Source: CAIXTV01 sp964543995
GTDB taxonomy: Bacteria > Bacteroidota > Bacteroidia > Bacteroidales > CAIXTV01
Direction of reading: 5' to 3'
DNA length: 8,411 nucleotides
Assembly: GCA_964543995.1 (NCBI GenBank)
Contig: CAZJBB010000140.1
Coordinates: 1-8,411 of the forward strand
A program made the position numbers and the translations under genes. Positions within the stretch are counted from its first letter, which is position 1; each line of letters opens with the position of its first letter. The notes below the pieces were generated by a model, which searched no databases, was not told the DNA's origin, and saw only the letters and a list, made by a program, of their open reading frames with translations. This document shows, piece after piece, positions 1-4,921 of the stretch.

Positions 1-321
1 GCGCTCAGTATCTAAATCGTCATTCACATACTTTCTAAATACTTCATACCCTCCTAAGTAATAGCGTTCTTCTCTAATATTGTTTTTAATTACAACCTTT
101 CTTGCTCTGTTACCACTGTGGTCGTAATTGTAGTAAGAGCTAAATGAACCATCTGTTGCACTGATAAGTCTATCGGCATAATCCCATGTTATTGGATTAA
201 GGTGATTCATGGTTATCATATTCCCATGAGCATCATAGGTATATGCATCCGAACCTTCTTCCTCATGCCGGAGTAATTGGTTGGTATCAGTATCGTAATA
301 ATATTCTCTTGTCCAGCGCAT
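1..321 (-). CDS. RHS/TccC-like repeat protein, partial (C-terminal part beyond window edge)
   Basis: The minus frame is open from 345 to the window edge and is bounded upstream by a TAA at 348-346. It reads as RHS/YD-repeat protein of the TccC (insecticidal toxin complex) type: WTREYYYD, then YTYDAHGNM, TWDYADRLISA, YYNYDHSGNRARKV and EERYYLGGYEVFRKY, each matching the spacing of conserved blocks in that family. Such proteins form a secreted shell that carries a variable C-terminal toxin; the toxin end would lie outside the window. A full-length family member is far longer than the 107 residues seen here. The first ATG is at 321, directly preceded by GGGAGG with no spacer, so it is a doubtful start. 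The 5' part of the gene appears to have been lost where repeat copy 1 abuts it (303-345), which makes this probably a truncated gene or orphan RHS module rather than an intact toxin gene. Confidence 0.75.
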   Translation of the reverse strand, partial: MRWTREYYYDTDTNQLLRHEEEGSDAYTYDAHGNMITMNHLNPITWDYADRLISATDGSFSSYYNYDHSGNRARKVVIKNNIREERYYLGGYEVFRKYVNDDLDTER

Positions 322-516
322 CCTCCCGTAAAAATAAAACTTTTTTTAAATGCAAGGCACATAAATGATTTCTTTTTTTCGACCCCACCCAACCTCCCCT
401 GCTAGGGGAGGAGCGCTTTGAAAACGGTTTTTTCGGTATGGTTTTGTGCAAGTGCAGCTTACTCACAGCTGATGTTATACCTATCTGTAGGAACAGTTTA
501 AGAAGCAACGGGCGGC
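303..516 (-). repeat. Dispersed ~215-bp repeat, copy 1 (RHS-stub repeat)
   Basis: Bases 303-422 are identical over 120 bases to 1236-1355 (constant offset of 933). The remaining 94 bases (423-516) align to 1356-1449 with substitutions. The core holds a perfect hairpin, CCTCCCCT-gct-AGGGGAGG at 393-411. On the minus strand the element ends in codons for FYFYGRMRWTRE, which here run straight into RHS coding sequence. No transposase is encoded and no terminal inverted repeats or target duplications were seen. Confidence 0.9.
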
Positions 517-541
517 ACCTTCACTTGATGGTATTTTGACT

Positions 542-874
542 TTATTTTAATAGACTTTCTATCTCCGATTTCAAAGTGGGTAAATGTCTCACAATGGTAC
601 CCCATATAATCTCATTATCAATCTTATCATAACCGTGAATTACACGATTTCGCATACTGATAATTCGTTTTTTACTTGAAATGTTAATAGTGGAATCTAT
701 TTTTTCGATTCTGCTCATTGCCTCACCAATGATCTCAAACTCACGCTCAATAGCTCTACGAAGCATTTTATCAGACCTATAGACATTGAAATCTCTCTTA
801 AAGCCTAGATAATTTTCAATAGAATCTATGGATTCTCTGATATCATATAGGGACTTCTTAATTTCAAGCTCCAT
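542..874 (-). CDS. hepT: HEPN-domain toxin, HepT-like (DUF86)
   Basis: A 110-residue all-helical protein with the HepT signature R-X4-H-X-Y at R75-N-R-V-I-H80-G-Y82, the RNase active site of the HEPN toxin of HEPN/MNT toxin-antitoxin pairs. The length is normal for the family. In characterised pairs the partner MNT enzyme adenylylates the tyrosine of this motif and so silences the RNase; here that residue is Y82. The ATG at 874 overlaps the end of the MNT gene by 11 bases, so the two are translated from one message. All motif residues are present, so the toxin should be functional. The gene ends 26 bases before repeat copy 1. Toxin identity is from motif and family knowledge; activity is inferred. 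Confidence 0.9.
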   Translation of the reverse strand: MELEIKKSLYDIRESIDSIENYLGFKRDFNVYRSDKMLRRAIEREFEIIGEAMSRIEKIDSTINISSKKRIISMRNRVIHGYDKIDNEIIWGTIVRHLPTLKSEIESLLK

Positions 875-1169
875 AAATCAAGGTTTTTGTTTGATTTACA
901 GAATCTATGAAATATGGATTAGATAAAGATTTGTCTGTAACTAAATCTACCGAACGATGAAACAAGGCTTCAAATTTATCGGCCAAATCAAAATAGGCAT
1001 CTGCGTAATCACCATAATCCATTGAGTTAAATGAAATAAGAAAATCGATATCGCTTTGGTCATTAAAACGATCGGTGCAAACAGACCCAAAAGCAAACAA
1101 TGACTTAACATTATGAGTTTTACATAATGTTTTAAGCTGGTCAATATGGTCAGTTAATAATCTTTGCAT
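864..1169 (-). CDS. mntA: Minimal nucleotidyltransferase antitoxin, MntA-like
   Basis: A 101-residue minimal nucleotidyltransferase (polymerase-beta fold). It shows GS at residues 28-29 followed by exactly ten residues and D40-I-D42, the GSX10DXD metal and nucleotide binding motif. A third acidic residue at D75 (SVDLVT) completes the usual triad. In characterised HEPN/MNT pairs it adenylylates and neutralises the HEPN RNase encoded next to it. An upstream TTG at 1187 would add six residues, but it falls inside a good -7 promoter element (1192-1185), so the ATG at 1169 is preferred. It overlaps the HEPN gene by 11 bases (TGA at 866-864, ATG at 874). The pair forms a cassette bounded on both sides by copies of the 215-bp repeat. 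Confidence 0.88.
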   Translation of the reverse strand: MQRLLTDHIDQLKTLCKTHNVKSLFAFGSVCTDRFNDQSDIDFLISFNSMDYGDYADAYFDLADKFEALFHRSVDLVTDKSLSNPYFIDSVNQTKTLIYGA

Positions 1170-1184
1170 ATCCAATTTTTTATC

Positions 1185-1216
1185 CAAAATTACATTTTTT
1201 TACAGAACTTTTGCAA
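1185..1216 (-). promoter_or_regulatory. Bacteroidota-type promoter for the MNT/HEPN pair
   Basis: On the minus strand, TTG at 1216-1214 is followed by 21 bases and TAATTTTG at 1192-1185, matching the Bacteroidota -33/-7 consensus (TTTG, TAnnTTTG). It leaves an untranslated leader of only about 10 bases before the ATG at 1169. The site lies just outside repeat copy 2, so the cassette carries its own promoter. Prediction from sequence only. Confidence 0.5.
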
Positions 1217-1224
1217 GAACCTTA

Positions 1225-1449
1225 CCAACCAACCCATTCTCTTGTCCAGCGCATCCTCCCGTAAAAATAAAACTTTTTTTAAATGCAAGGCACATAAATG
1301 ATTTCTTTTTTTCGACCCCACCCAACCTCCCCTGCTAGGGGAGGAGCGCTTTGAATGCGGGTTTTTCGGTATGGTTTTGTGCAATTGCAGCTTACACCAA
1401 GCTGTTATATTGCCTGCATTTGGCAGAAGGTGAAGAAGTTAAGGGCGGC
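1225..1449 (-). repeat. Dispersed ~215-bp repeat, copy 2 (RHS-stub repeat)
   Basis: Its first 120 bases (1236-1355) are identical to copy 1; the rest is diverged but collinear. It carries the same CCTCCCCT-gct-AGGGGAGG hairpin. On the minus strand it ends in an open stub, FYFYGRMRWTREWVGW followed by a stop, which is the RHS-like start seen in copy 1 joined to a different tail. The stretch ccaaccaaccca (1225-1236) is shared with copy 3 but not with copy 1. It separates the MNT/HEPN cassette from the 161-residue unknown gene. Confidence 0.9.
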
Positions 1450-1499
1450 GGGGGTTATGCTTGTCTTCTCAGATTTTATTTGTTGATAGTTTGAAAATA

Positions 1500-1985
1500 T
1501 TATTCGAAGTCTAATTTCCGCCATAATATGTCAGAGATGATTACAATTGCCTCTAGGTCATTCTGAATTATCCAAGAATGCACTGAGTTTCCCCTTTCTT
1601 GATCAACTAAAATTTTTCTATCGCTGTATTCTTTCAGCCATAATCCATCTCGTAGCCAAGTGTCAGGATCCTCGATTATTCTATATTTTTGAATACTATT
1701 TGTAGTTACCAAATAGTCCCTAAACTCTTCCTTTGTGATAGTAATGTAATACTTCAGTAATCCATTATATATGCCATCGACTACTGGTGTTAAATTAATA
1801 ATTGGAGCGTAATCACCTGTTGCCATTATTTGACACTGTGTAGTTTTACTAAGTGAAGGGAATCCAATCTTTTTGTGAGCGTCAAAGGTTCTTTTCTTGT
1901 CTTTATTGAATTTACGCATTGTTCTGGCATTAGATAGCCAAAACCAAAATACTATAATCAATAATAATGTTAAAATTATTTTCAT
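1500..1985 (-). CDS. Unknown protein with N-terminal membrane anchor, repeat-flanked
   Basis: I do not recognise this 161-residue protein. Residues 1-18 (MKIILTLLLIIVFWFWLS) form a hydrophobic anchor or uncleaved signal. A basic stretch (RTMRKFNKDKKR) follows, then a soluble domain of mixed helix and strand rich in Trp and Tyr. There is no recognisable catalytic motif. The frame is open up to a TTG at 2015, but those ten extra codons lie in repeat copy 3, so ATG 1985 is the likely start. It is a single gene between repeat copies 2 and 3, on the same strand as the RHS fragment. Immunity proteins of RHS toxins are often small, orphaned and membrane-anchored, so an immunity or cargo role is possible, but this is inference from context only. 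Confidence 0.6.
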   Translation of the reverse strand: MKIILTLLLIIVFWFWLSNARTMRKFNKDKKRTFDAHKKIGFPSLSKTTQCQIMATGDYAPIINLTPVVDGIYNGLLKYYITITKEEFRDYLVTTNSIQKYRIIEDPDTWLRDGLWLKEYSDRKILVDQERGNSVHSWIIQNDLEAIVIISDILWRKLDFE

Positions 1986-2002
1986 ATTATTGGTGCTTAC
2001 TC

Positions 2003-2233
2003 CCAACCAACCCAAGCTCTTATCCAGTGCATACTCCTGTAAAAATAAAACTTTTTTTGGAAATGCAAGGCTTAAATGATTTCTTTTTTTTCGACCCCAC
2101 CCAACCTCCCCTGCTAGGGGAGGAGCGCTTTGAATGCGGGTTTTTCGGTATGGTTTTGTGCGGAGCGCAGTTTACACCCAGGTGCTATATTACCGGCCTT
2201 CGTCAGAAGTTAAAGAAGATAGGGGTGGTGGGC
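2003..2233 (-). repeat. Dispersed ~215-bp repeat, copy 3 (RHS-stub repeat, most diverged)
   Basis: It aligns along its whole length to copies 1 and 2 with small indels. It keeps the CCTCCCCT-gct-AGGGGAGG hairpin (2103-2121) and the poly-T tracts. On the minus strand its stub reads FYFYRSMHWIRAWVGWE then a stop, a mutated form of the copy 2 stub. Its other end (2222-2233) supplies the last codons of the RelE-like reading frame, so the element appears to have joined into the end of that gene. Confidence 0.88.
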
Positions 2234-2517
2234 GCCTCAATATTTAGATTATTTCGGAAAGTATTTATAAATGTCTTTTCGGTGCAAGAACCTGATAAAA
2301 AAATCGTTTCATTTTTAATTTCAAGACCAATTCTATAAGTTCCTAATTTGATTCGATAAAAGTCTGTTGACCCTTTTAGTTTTTTGATGTTTTTAACCGA
2401 TATAATATTTTCGGTTTTATGAAGCATTTCAATACAGTTTGCAATTTATAAAAGAATATTTTTATCTGTTATTTCATCTGTATCTTTTTCAAAACGCTTG
2501 TCAATCTTAACAATCAC
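2203..2517 (-). pseudogene. RelE/ParE-family toxin interrupted by an in-frame TAA
   Basis: Reading from GTG at 2517, the frame gives VIVKIDKRFEKDTDEITDKN, then stops at TAA (2448-2446, codon 24), then continues in the same frame with IANCIEMLHKTENI and KLKGSTDFYRIKLGTYRIG. This is the normal order of a RelE-type toxin: N-terminal helices with the KRFEKD start, then the KLKG..YRIK.G.YRIG strand core. The GTG overlaps the antitoxin stop by four bases (GTGA), the usual coupling of such pairs. An ATG at 2427 after the stop would yield only the C-terminal half. The C-terminus runs into repeat copy 3 and ends in APTTPIFFNF, unlike the family. One base change (for example CAA to TAA) explains the stop. 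The toxin is probably inactive, unless the stop is an assembly error. Confidence 0.8.
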
Positions 2518-2711
2518 TTTCTGAGTTTTTGAATATATTTTAATGTATCAATATATTCGTTTGTACGGCCATGCTTAATCGAGTTAATTAATCCAATTTC
2601 TTCTATTTCAGATTCAGACAATAGTCTTGATTGAACACCTATTTTTTTTGCCAAATCCATAAGAAGCTTAATATTTGTTTTTGAGTTACTATTTAAAACT
2701 ACTGTTTGCAT
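2514..2711 (-). CDS. Antitoxin of a RelE-type toxin-antitoxin pair
   Basis: A 65-residue protein starting MQTVVLNSNSKTNIKLLMDL, with a short strand, then a helix (NIKLLMDLAKKIG), then SRLLSESEIEEIGLINSIK and a charged C-terminal tail. This is the build of small Bacteroidota antitoxins that precede RelE-like toxins: an N-terminal DNA-binding or dimerisation part and a C-terminal toxin-wrapping part. Its stop overlaps the GTG of the toxin frame by four bases. A TATCTTTG -7 element and a 16-bp palindrome lie just upstream, consistent with autoregulation. The gene is intact although its toxin partner is broken. Family assignment rests on size, sequence style and context. Confidence 0.75.
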   Translation of the reverse strand: MQTVVLNSNSKTNIKLLMDLAKKIGVQSRLLSESEIEEIGLINSIKHGRTNEYIDTLKYIQKLRK

Positions 2712-2729
2712 TGTAGATATATTTTAGTA

Positions 2730-2764
2730 CAAAGATAATTCAAATCTTAAAAAGATATCTTTTT
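2730..2764 (-). promoter_or_regulatory. Antitoxin promoter -7 element and adjacent palindrome
   Basis: On the minus strand, TATCTTTG (2737-2730) fits the Bacteroidota -7 consensus and would start transcription about 12 bases before the ATG at 2711. No convincing -33 TTG is found at the right distance. A perfect 16-bp palindrome, AAAAAGATATCTTTTT (2749-2764), lies 11 bases upstream of the -7 box, where an autoregulating antitoxin could bind. AT-rich palindromes also occur by chance, so the operator role is tentative. Confidence 0.35.
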
Positions 2765-2929
2765 TCATTTCAAATATGCTGTAAAATAAGGTTCGGTGCG
2801 AAAAAACGCGAAAAAATCGCAATAGTTTGCTATATGATTTACTTTCCCCGACTCGTCACGATATCTTTGGAGTAGCGATTACAAATGCCTTAATGCGCTG
2901 GTGAAAATAAATCTCTGTCATCTTTATTG

Positions 2930-2995
2930 TGTTAGACCGAGTGTAGCAAATGCTACCTAATTCTTCGAGATAGTTTTGAAAACTACGCCGTGCAG
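2930..2995 (+). repeat. Second dispersed repeat family, copy A
   Basis: It begins TGTTAGACC and contains the hairpin GTAGCA-aa-TGCTAC (2943-2956), followed by a GC-richer tail ending CTACGCC. It aligns to copy C at 4215 (TGTTAGCC, then GCAGCAAATACTGC) and, in reverse, to copy B near 3540. The copies are short and divergent, and no mobile gene is associated. Confidence 0.55.
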
Positions 2996-3017
2996 GGAAT
3001 TATTTAATGCTATTAAC

Positions 3018-3365
3018 TCACTTTTGATTAATAAAGTTAAAGCCTTTATAATTACCATCCCATTCTTCTCCAAATGTTATTAATTCAATAAATTTAATCA
3101 TTTTACCAGAAATATTTATCTCATATCCTAATCCGAATTCTAATCCATCAATTCTAATCCTCTCATTTAGACTTACTGAACCGTTTAAAATTTCAAGAGT
3201 AGCAATATCATTAATTGGTTTAAAATAGATGAAATTTATATACATTCCTACACCTGTAATTTCTCTATTTATTACTTTTAATAAAGGAATATGATACTTA
3301 ATGTTAGGATACTTTAAAGAAATCCTGTTTAGAATACTAATTTCGAAATCATTTAGATTTTCCAT
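3018..3365 (-). CDS. Unknown 115-residue protein
   Basis: I do not recognise a family. The protein starts MENLNDFEISILNRISLKYP and shows alternating short strands (YHIPLLKVINREITGVGMYI, FIYFKPIND, ATLEILNGSV). It ends with GKMIKFIELITFGEEWDGNY, followed by a short tail. There is no signal peptide or membrane segment and no cysteine cluster. AAGGA lies about 7 bases upstream of the ATG at 3365, an unusually clear ribosome-binding site for this contig. The size, acidic Trp-containing C-terminal motif and position in a toxin-rich island resemble small immunity-type proteins, but nothing in the sequence proves it. Confidence 0.6.
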   Translation of the reverse strand: MENLNDFEISILNRISLKYPNIKYHIPLLKVINREITGVGMYINFIYFKPINDIATLEILNGSVSLNERIRIDGLEFGLGYEINISGKMIKFIELITFGEEWDGNYKGFNFINQK

Positions 3366-3489
3366 ATTAAAGTCCTTCTCTGCTAAATGAAGATATTATT
3401 ACTCGACTATTTTCGATTCGGTCTCCAATAAGTCTAATATTCATACCTCCCCCACTCGCCTTAGTTTGCAAGCCGCAGGCTAGTGTAAA

Positions 3490-3543
3490 AGATGGCCTGG
3501 CGTTGGCTGCGCCTACTTCAAAGCATCTTGTAGCATTTGCTAC
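3490..3543 (-). repeat. Second dispersed repeat family, copy B (inverted)
   Basis: On the minus strand it begins GTAGCAAATGCTAC (3543-3530), the same 14 bases as copy A at 2943-2956, and continues GAAGTAGGCGCAGCCAACGCC, which aligns to GAAGTAGGTGCCGCTTACGCC in copy C (4251-4271). A GC-rich stretch with further small hairpins runs on to about 3450. A 70-codon open frame across 3367-3579 is read-through of this element and is not taken as a gene. Confidence 0.6.
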
Positions 3544-3583
3544 TTTATGAAGATATTTCATTTTTATCACTAAATCCACTCAA

Positions 3584-3853
3584 TCAAGCGAATACCAATT
3601 TTTTTGATGCTTGTTGTTTGCCCAATTCAAGTAAAAATTCCGGAGCAAAGTCAGCTTCATTATCCCAAGTAATAGTATTAAGCCTTATGTGGAATGTTTT
3701 AAAATATTCAATATCCTTCAAGGGTACAAATATTTTTCGAGAATCTTTTTGCAGAGTATCTTTTAAGTCAACCAAAACTGACTCACCATTATCAAATGTC
3801 AGAAATACGGTATATTCCGCTTTATACTCTGCTGAGGTAACATTAAGTATCAT
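3584..3853 (-). CDS. DUF2442-family protein
   Basis: An 89-residue protein with the DUF2442 pattern: MILNVTSAEYKAEYTVFLTF, then DNGESVLVDLKD, a middle section ending PLKDIEYFKTFHI, and finally TITWDNEADFAPEFLLE, matching the family's W-x-n-x-x-D-xAPE/L ending. The family is small, of unknown biochemical function, and commonly encoded beside DUF4160 proteins, as here. ATG 3853 is chosen; a GTG at 3856 directly before it would add one residue. The upstream DUF4160 gene stops at 3859, so the two are separated by five bases and are cotranscribed. A toxin-antitoxin-like role has been suggested by this pairing but is not shown by the sequence. Confidence 0.85.
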   Translation of the reverse strand: MILNVTSAEYKAEYTVFLTFDNGESVLVDLKDTLQKDSRKIFVPLKDIEYFKTFHIRLNTITWDNEADFAPEFLLELGKQQASKKLVFA

Positions 3854-3858
3854 CACTT

Positions 3859-4116
3859 TTATTCTAAGGGTTCTATTTTATTAAATTCTCCGGTCGTTCT
3901 AATCAATTCCCAATCTTCTAACAGTTCATTCTTATGAATTTCAAACCACTCTATCACCATGCTCAATGCTCTTTTAGGGAACTTGCCTTCAACTATCCCT
4001 GAATTAATCTCAACAATAATCTCAAAATCACCATATTTTGCATGAAAATGAGGTGGGTTATGTTCGTTAAAGTTCATAAATATCACAATTCCCAAAAACC
4101 TGCTTAATTCCGGCAT
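3859..4116 (-). CDS. DUF4160-family protein
   Basis: An 85-residue protein with the DUF4160 hallmark MPELSRFLGIVIFM, then H19-NPP-H23-F-H25-AKYG, then GIVEGKFPKRAL and EWFEIHKNELLEDW. The histidine cluster HNPPHFHAKYG is the conserved core and could bind a metal. It is the first gene of a two-gene unit with the DUF2442 gene. A strong promoter match lies immediately upstream (4161-4131), leaving a leader of about eight bases. The pairing is widespread in Bacteroidota and cyanobacteria, where it is treated as a putative toxin-antitoxin-like module. Function is unproven. Confidence 0.88.
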   Translation of the reverse strand: MPELSRFLGIVIFMNFNEHNPPHFHAKYGDFEIIVEINSGIVEGKFPKRALSMVIEWFEIHKNELLEDWELIRTTGEFNKIEPLE

Positions 4117-4130
4117 TTTTCTTTTTTATA

Positions 4131-4161
4131 CAAAATTAATCATAAATCAATAAAATTCCAA
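4131..4161 (-). promoter_or_regulatory. Bacteroidota-type promoter for the DUF4160/DUF2442 pair
   Basis: On the minus strand, TTG (4161-4159), then 20 bases, then TAATTTTG (4138-4131): a full match to the Bacteroidota -33/-7 consensus. The start codon at 4116 lies 14 bases beyond the -7 box, giving a very short leader. This is one of the clearest sequence clues to the phylum. Confidence 0.6.
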
Positions 4162-4214
4162 GGGTCTTCGCTAATTTAAGATCCATGCAACTTAGTCATC
4201 AAAATCTTTTATTA

Positions 4215-4298
4215 TGTTAGCCTAAGGGCAGCAAATACTGCAATTGGCCAGAAGTAGGTGCCGCTTACGCCCAACTTCTATTATTCATGACTTCGTCA
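4215..4298 (+). repeat. Second dispersed repeat family, copy C
   Basis: It begins TGTTAGCC and contains GCAGCAAATACTGC (4228-4241), then GAAGTAGGTGCCGCTTACGCC, aligning to copies A and B. It ends in a small hairpin TGAC-ttc-GTCA (4288-4298). A related GAC-gaa-GTC hairpin is found inside the 5' end of hgcA (6843-6855). The element lies in the 469-base gap between the minus-strand island and the ars operon. Confidence 0.55.
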
Positions 4299-4408
4299 GA
4301 AGCTTTAGGCGATTAAGGTAAGCTTAAGCGAGCGAAATATCCTTCTTCATTTAGTCATAGGGTAAAGTCTAATACCAACTGACCGCTGTAATGCAGTTTT
4401 TGATTTCA

Positions 4409-4458
4409 TTTTCCGCGAAATCTGTGTTTTTATCAGCGGAAATCTGCAAAATTTTTTT
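4409..4458. repeat. Inverted repeat with T tract upstream of the ars promoter
   Basis: TTTCCGC (4410-4416) pairs with GCGGAAA (4436-4442) across a 19-base loop. The arms also form a near-direct repeat (gcgaaatctg and gcggaaatctg), and seven T residues follow at 4452-4458. It could act as a weak terminator insulating the ars operon from the left, or be another common Bacteroidota intergenic repeat. The rest of 4142-4530 holds only repeat copy C. Confidence 0.35.
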
Positions 4459-4530
4459 CTTTCTTAGGTCCACACTTTCTACCTTGCCTTTTTTGTACAA
4501 ACAGGATTTAATGAAATATGTTTCCGATTT

Positions 4531-4570
4531 TTTTGTCAATCTAAATTATTATTCGTTATTTTGCGAATAA
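4531..4570 (+). promoter_or_regulatory. ars operon promoter with overlapping ArsR-type operator
   Basis: TTTTG (4531-4535), then 21 bases, then TATTTTG (4557-4563) approximates the Bacteroidota promoter, one base short in the -7 box. A perfect dyad, TTATTCG-n8-CGAATAA (4549-4555 and 4564-4570), spans the -7 element. It ends 15 bases before the arsR ATG. A dyad covering the promoter just ahead of an arsR gene is the usual arrangement for ArsR/SmtB autorepression, released when the regulator binds its ligand. This would place the whole cluster, including hgcAB, under ArsR control. Binding is inferred. Confidence 0.6.
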
Positions 4571-4585
4571 CTAATCAAGATTATA

Positions 4586-4918
4586 ATGGCACAGCAAAAA
4601 AAGGAAGATTATTCAATGGAGGAAGTAGCCATCGCTAAATATTCAAAGGCATTAGGACACCCTGCCAGGATTGCGATACTCAACTATTTGGCTTCTATTG
4701 ATGGATGTTTTTTTGGAGATATTTGCAAGGAACTCCCCATCGCAAATTCCACGGTATCGCAGCATTTAACCGAGTTAAAAAATGCAGAATTAATCCAAGG
4801 CACCATTGAACCACCCAAAGTTAAATATTGCATTCATCCGGAAAAATGGGAAGAAGCCAAAGTGATCATGGCCGCATTCTTTTCTAAGATTTCCCCAAAA
4901 ATTAAATGTTGTAATTAA
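4586..4918 (+). CDS. arsR: ArsR/SmtB-family metalloregulator
   Basis: A 110-residue winged-helix repressor: KALGHPARIAILNYL (helices 1-2), DICKELPIANSTVSQHLTEL (helix-turn-helix with the recognition helix at about 52-65), AELIQGTIEPPKVKYCIHP (wing). It should bind the dyad 4549-4570 and dissociate on binding a thiophilic metal or metalloid. The classic ELCVCDL sensor is absent. Cysteines lie instead at C41 and C47 flanking helix 3, C82 in the wing, and C108-C109 at the C-terminus, any of which could bind As(III) or Hg(II). It is the first gene of the operon and is followed after three bases by the rhodanese-like gene. Family is certain; ligand is inferred from the neighbouring arsC and acr3. 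Confidence 0.95.
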   Translation: MAQQKKEDYSMEEVAIAKYSKALGHPARIAILNYLASIDGCFFGDICKELPIANSTVSQHLTELKNAELIQGTIEPPKVKYCIHPEKWEEAKVIMAAFFSKISPKIKCCN

Positions 4919-4921
4919 GCC

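Larger units (their letters stand above)
2712..3017. other. Gene-free stretch between antitoxin and the unknown 115-residue gene
   Basis: These 306 bases hold no convincing reading frame. They contain the antitoxin promoter region, a short tandem of GCGAAAAAA (2798-2806 and 2808-2816) followed by TCGC, and the first copy of the second repeat family (about 2930-2995). Confidence 0.6.

Noticed and set aside
393..411. The CCTCCCCT-gct-AGGGGAGG hairpins as intrinsic terminators
   Set aside because: No T tract follows the stem on the minus strand, the direction of transcription here, and only a weak one on the other strand.
287..508. 73-codon and similar frames across the 215-bp repeats (also 1190-1384 and 1967-2338)
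   Set aside because: The peptides (SPSRGGWVGSKKR type) recur only because the DNA repeat recurs; they are translations of the hairpin repeat.
303..2233. CRISPR-like array from three regularly placed repeats
   Set aside because: The repeats are about 215 bp with spacings of 554 to 709 bases filled by genes, and no cas gene is present.
3367..3579. 70-codon minus-strand frame
   Set aside because: It reads through inverted repeat copy B and its GC-rich flank; it has no family resemblance and its middle is repeat-derived.
2930..4277. Integron attC sites, because GTTAGAC and GCCCAAC occur near repeat-flanked small cassettes
   Set aside because: The two boxes occur in the wrong order (GTT..AAC rather than AAC..GTT), no integrase is present, and cargo boundaries follow the 215-bp repeat instead.
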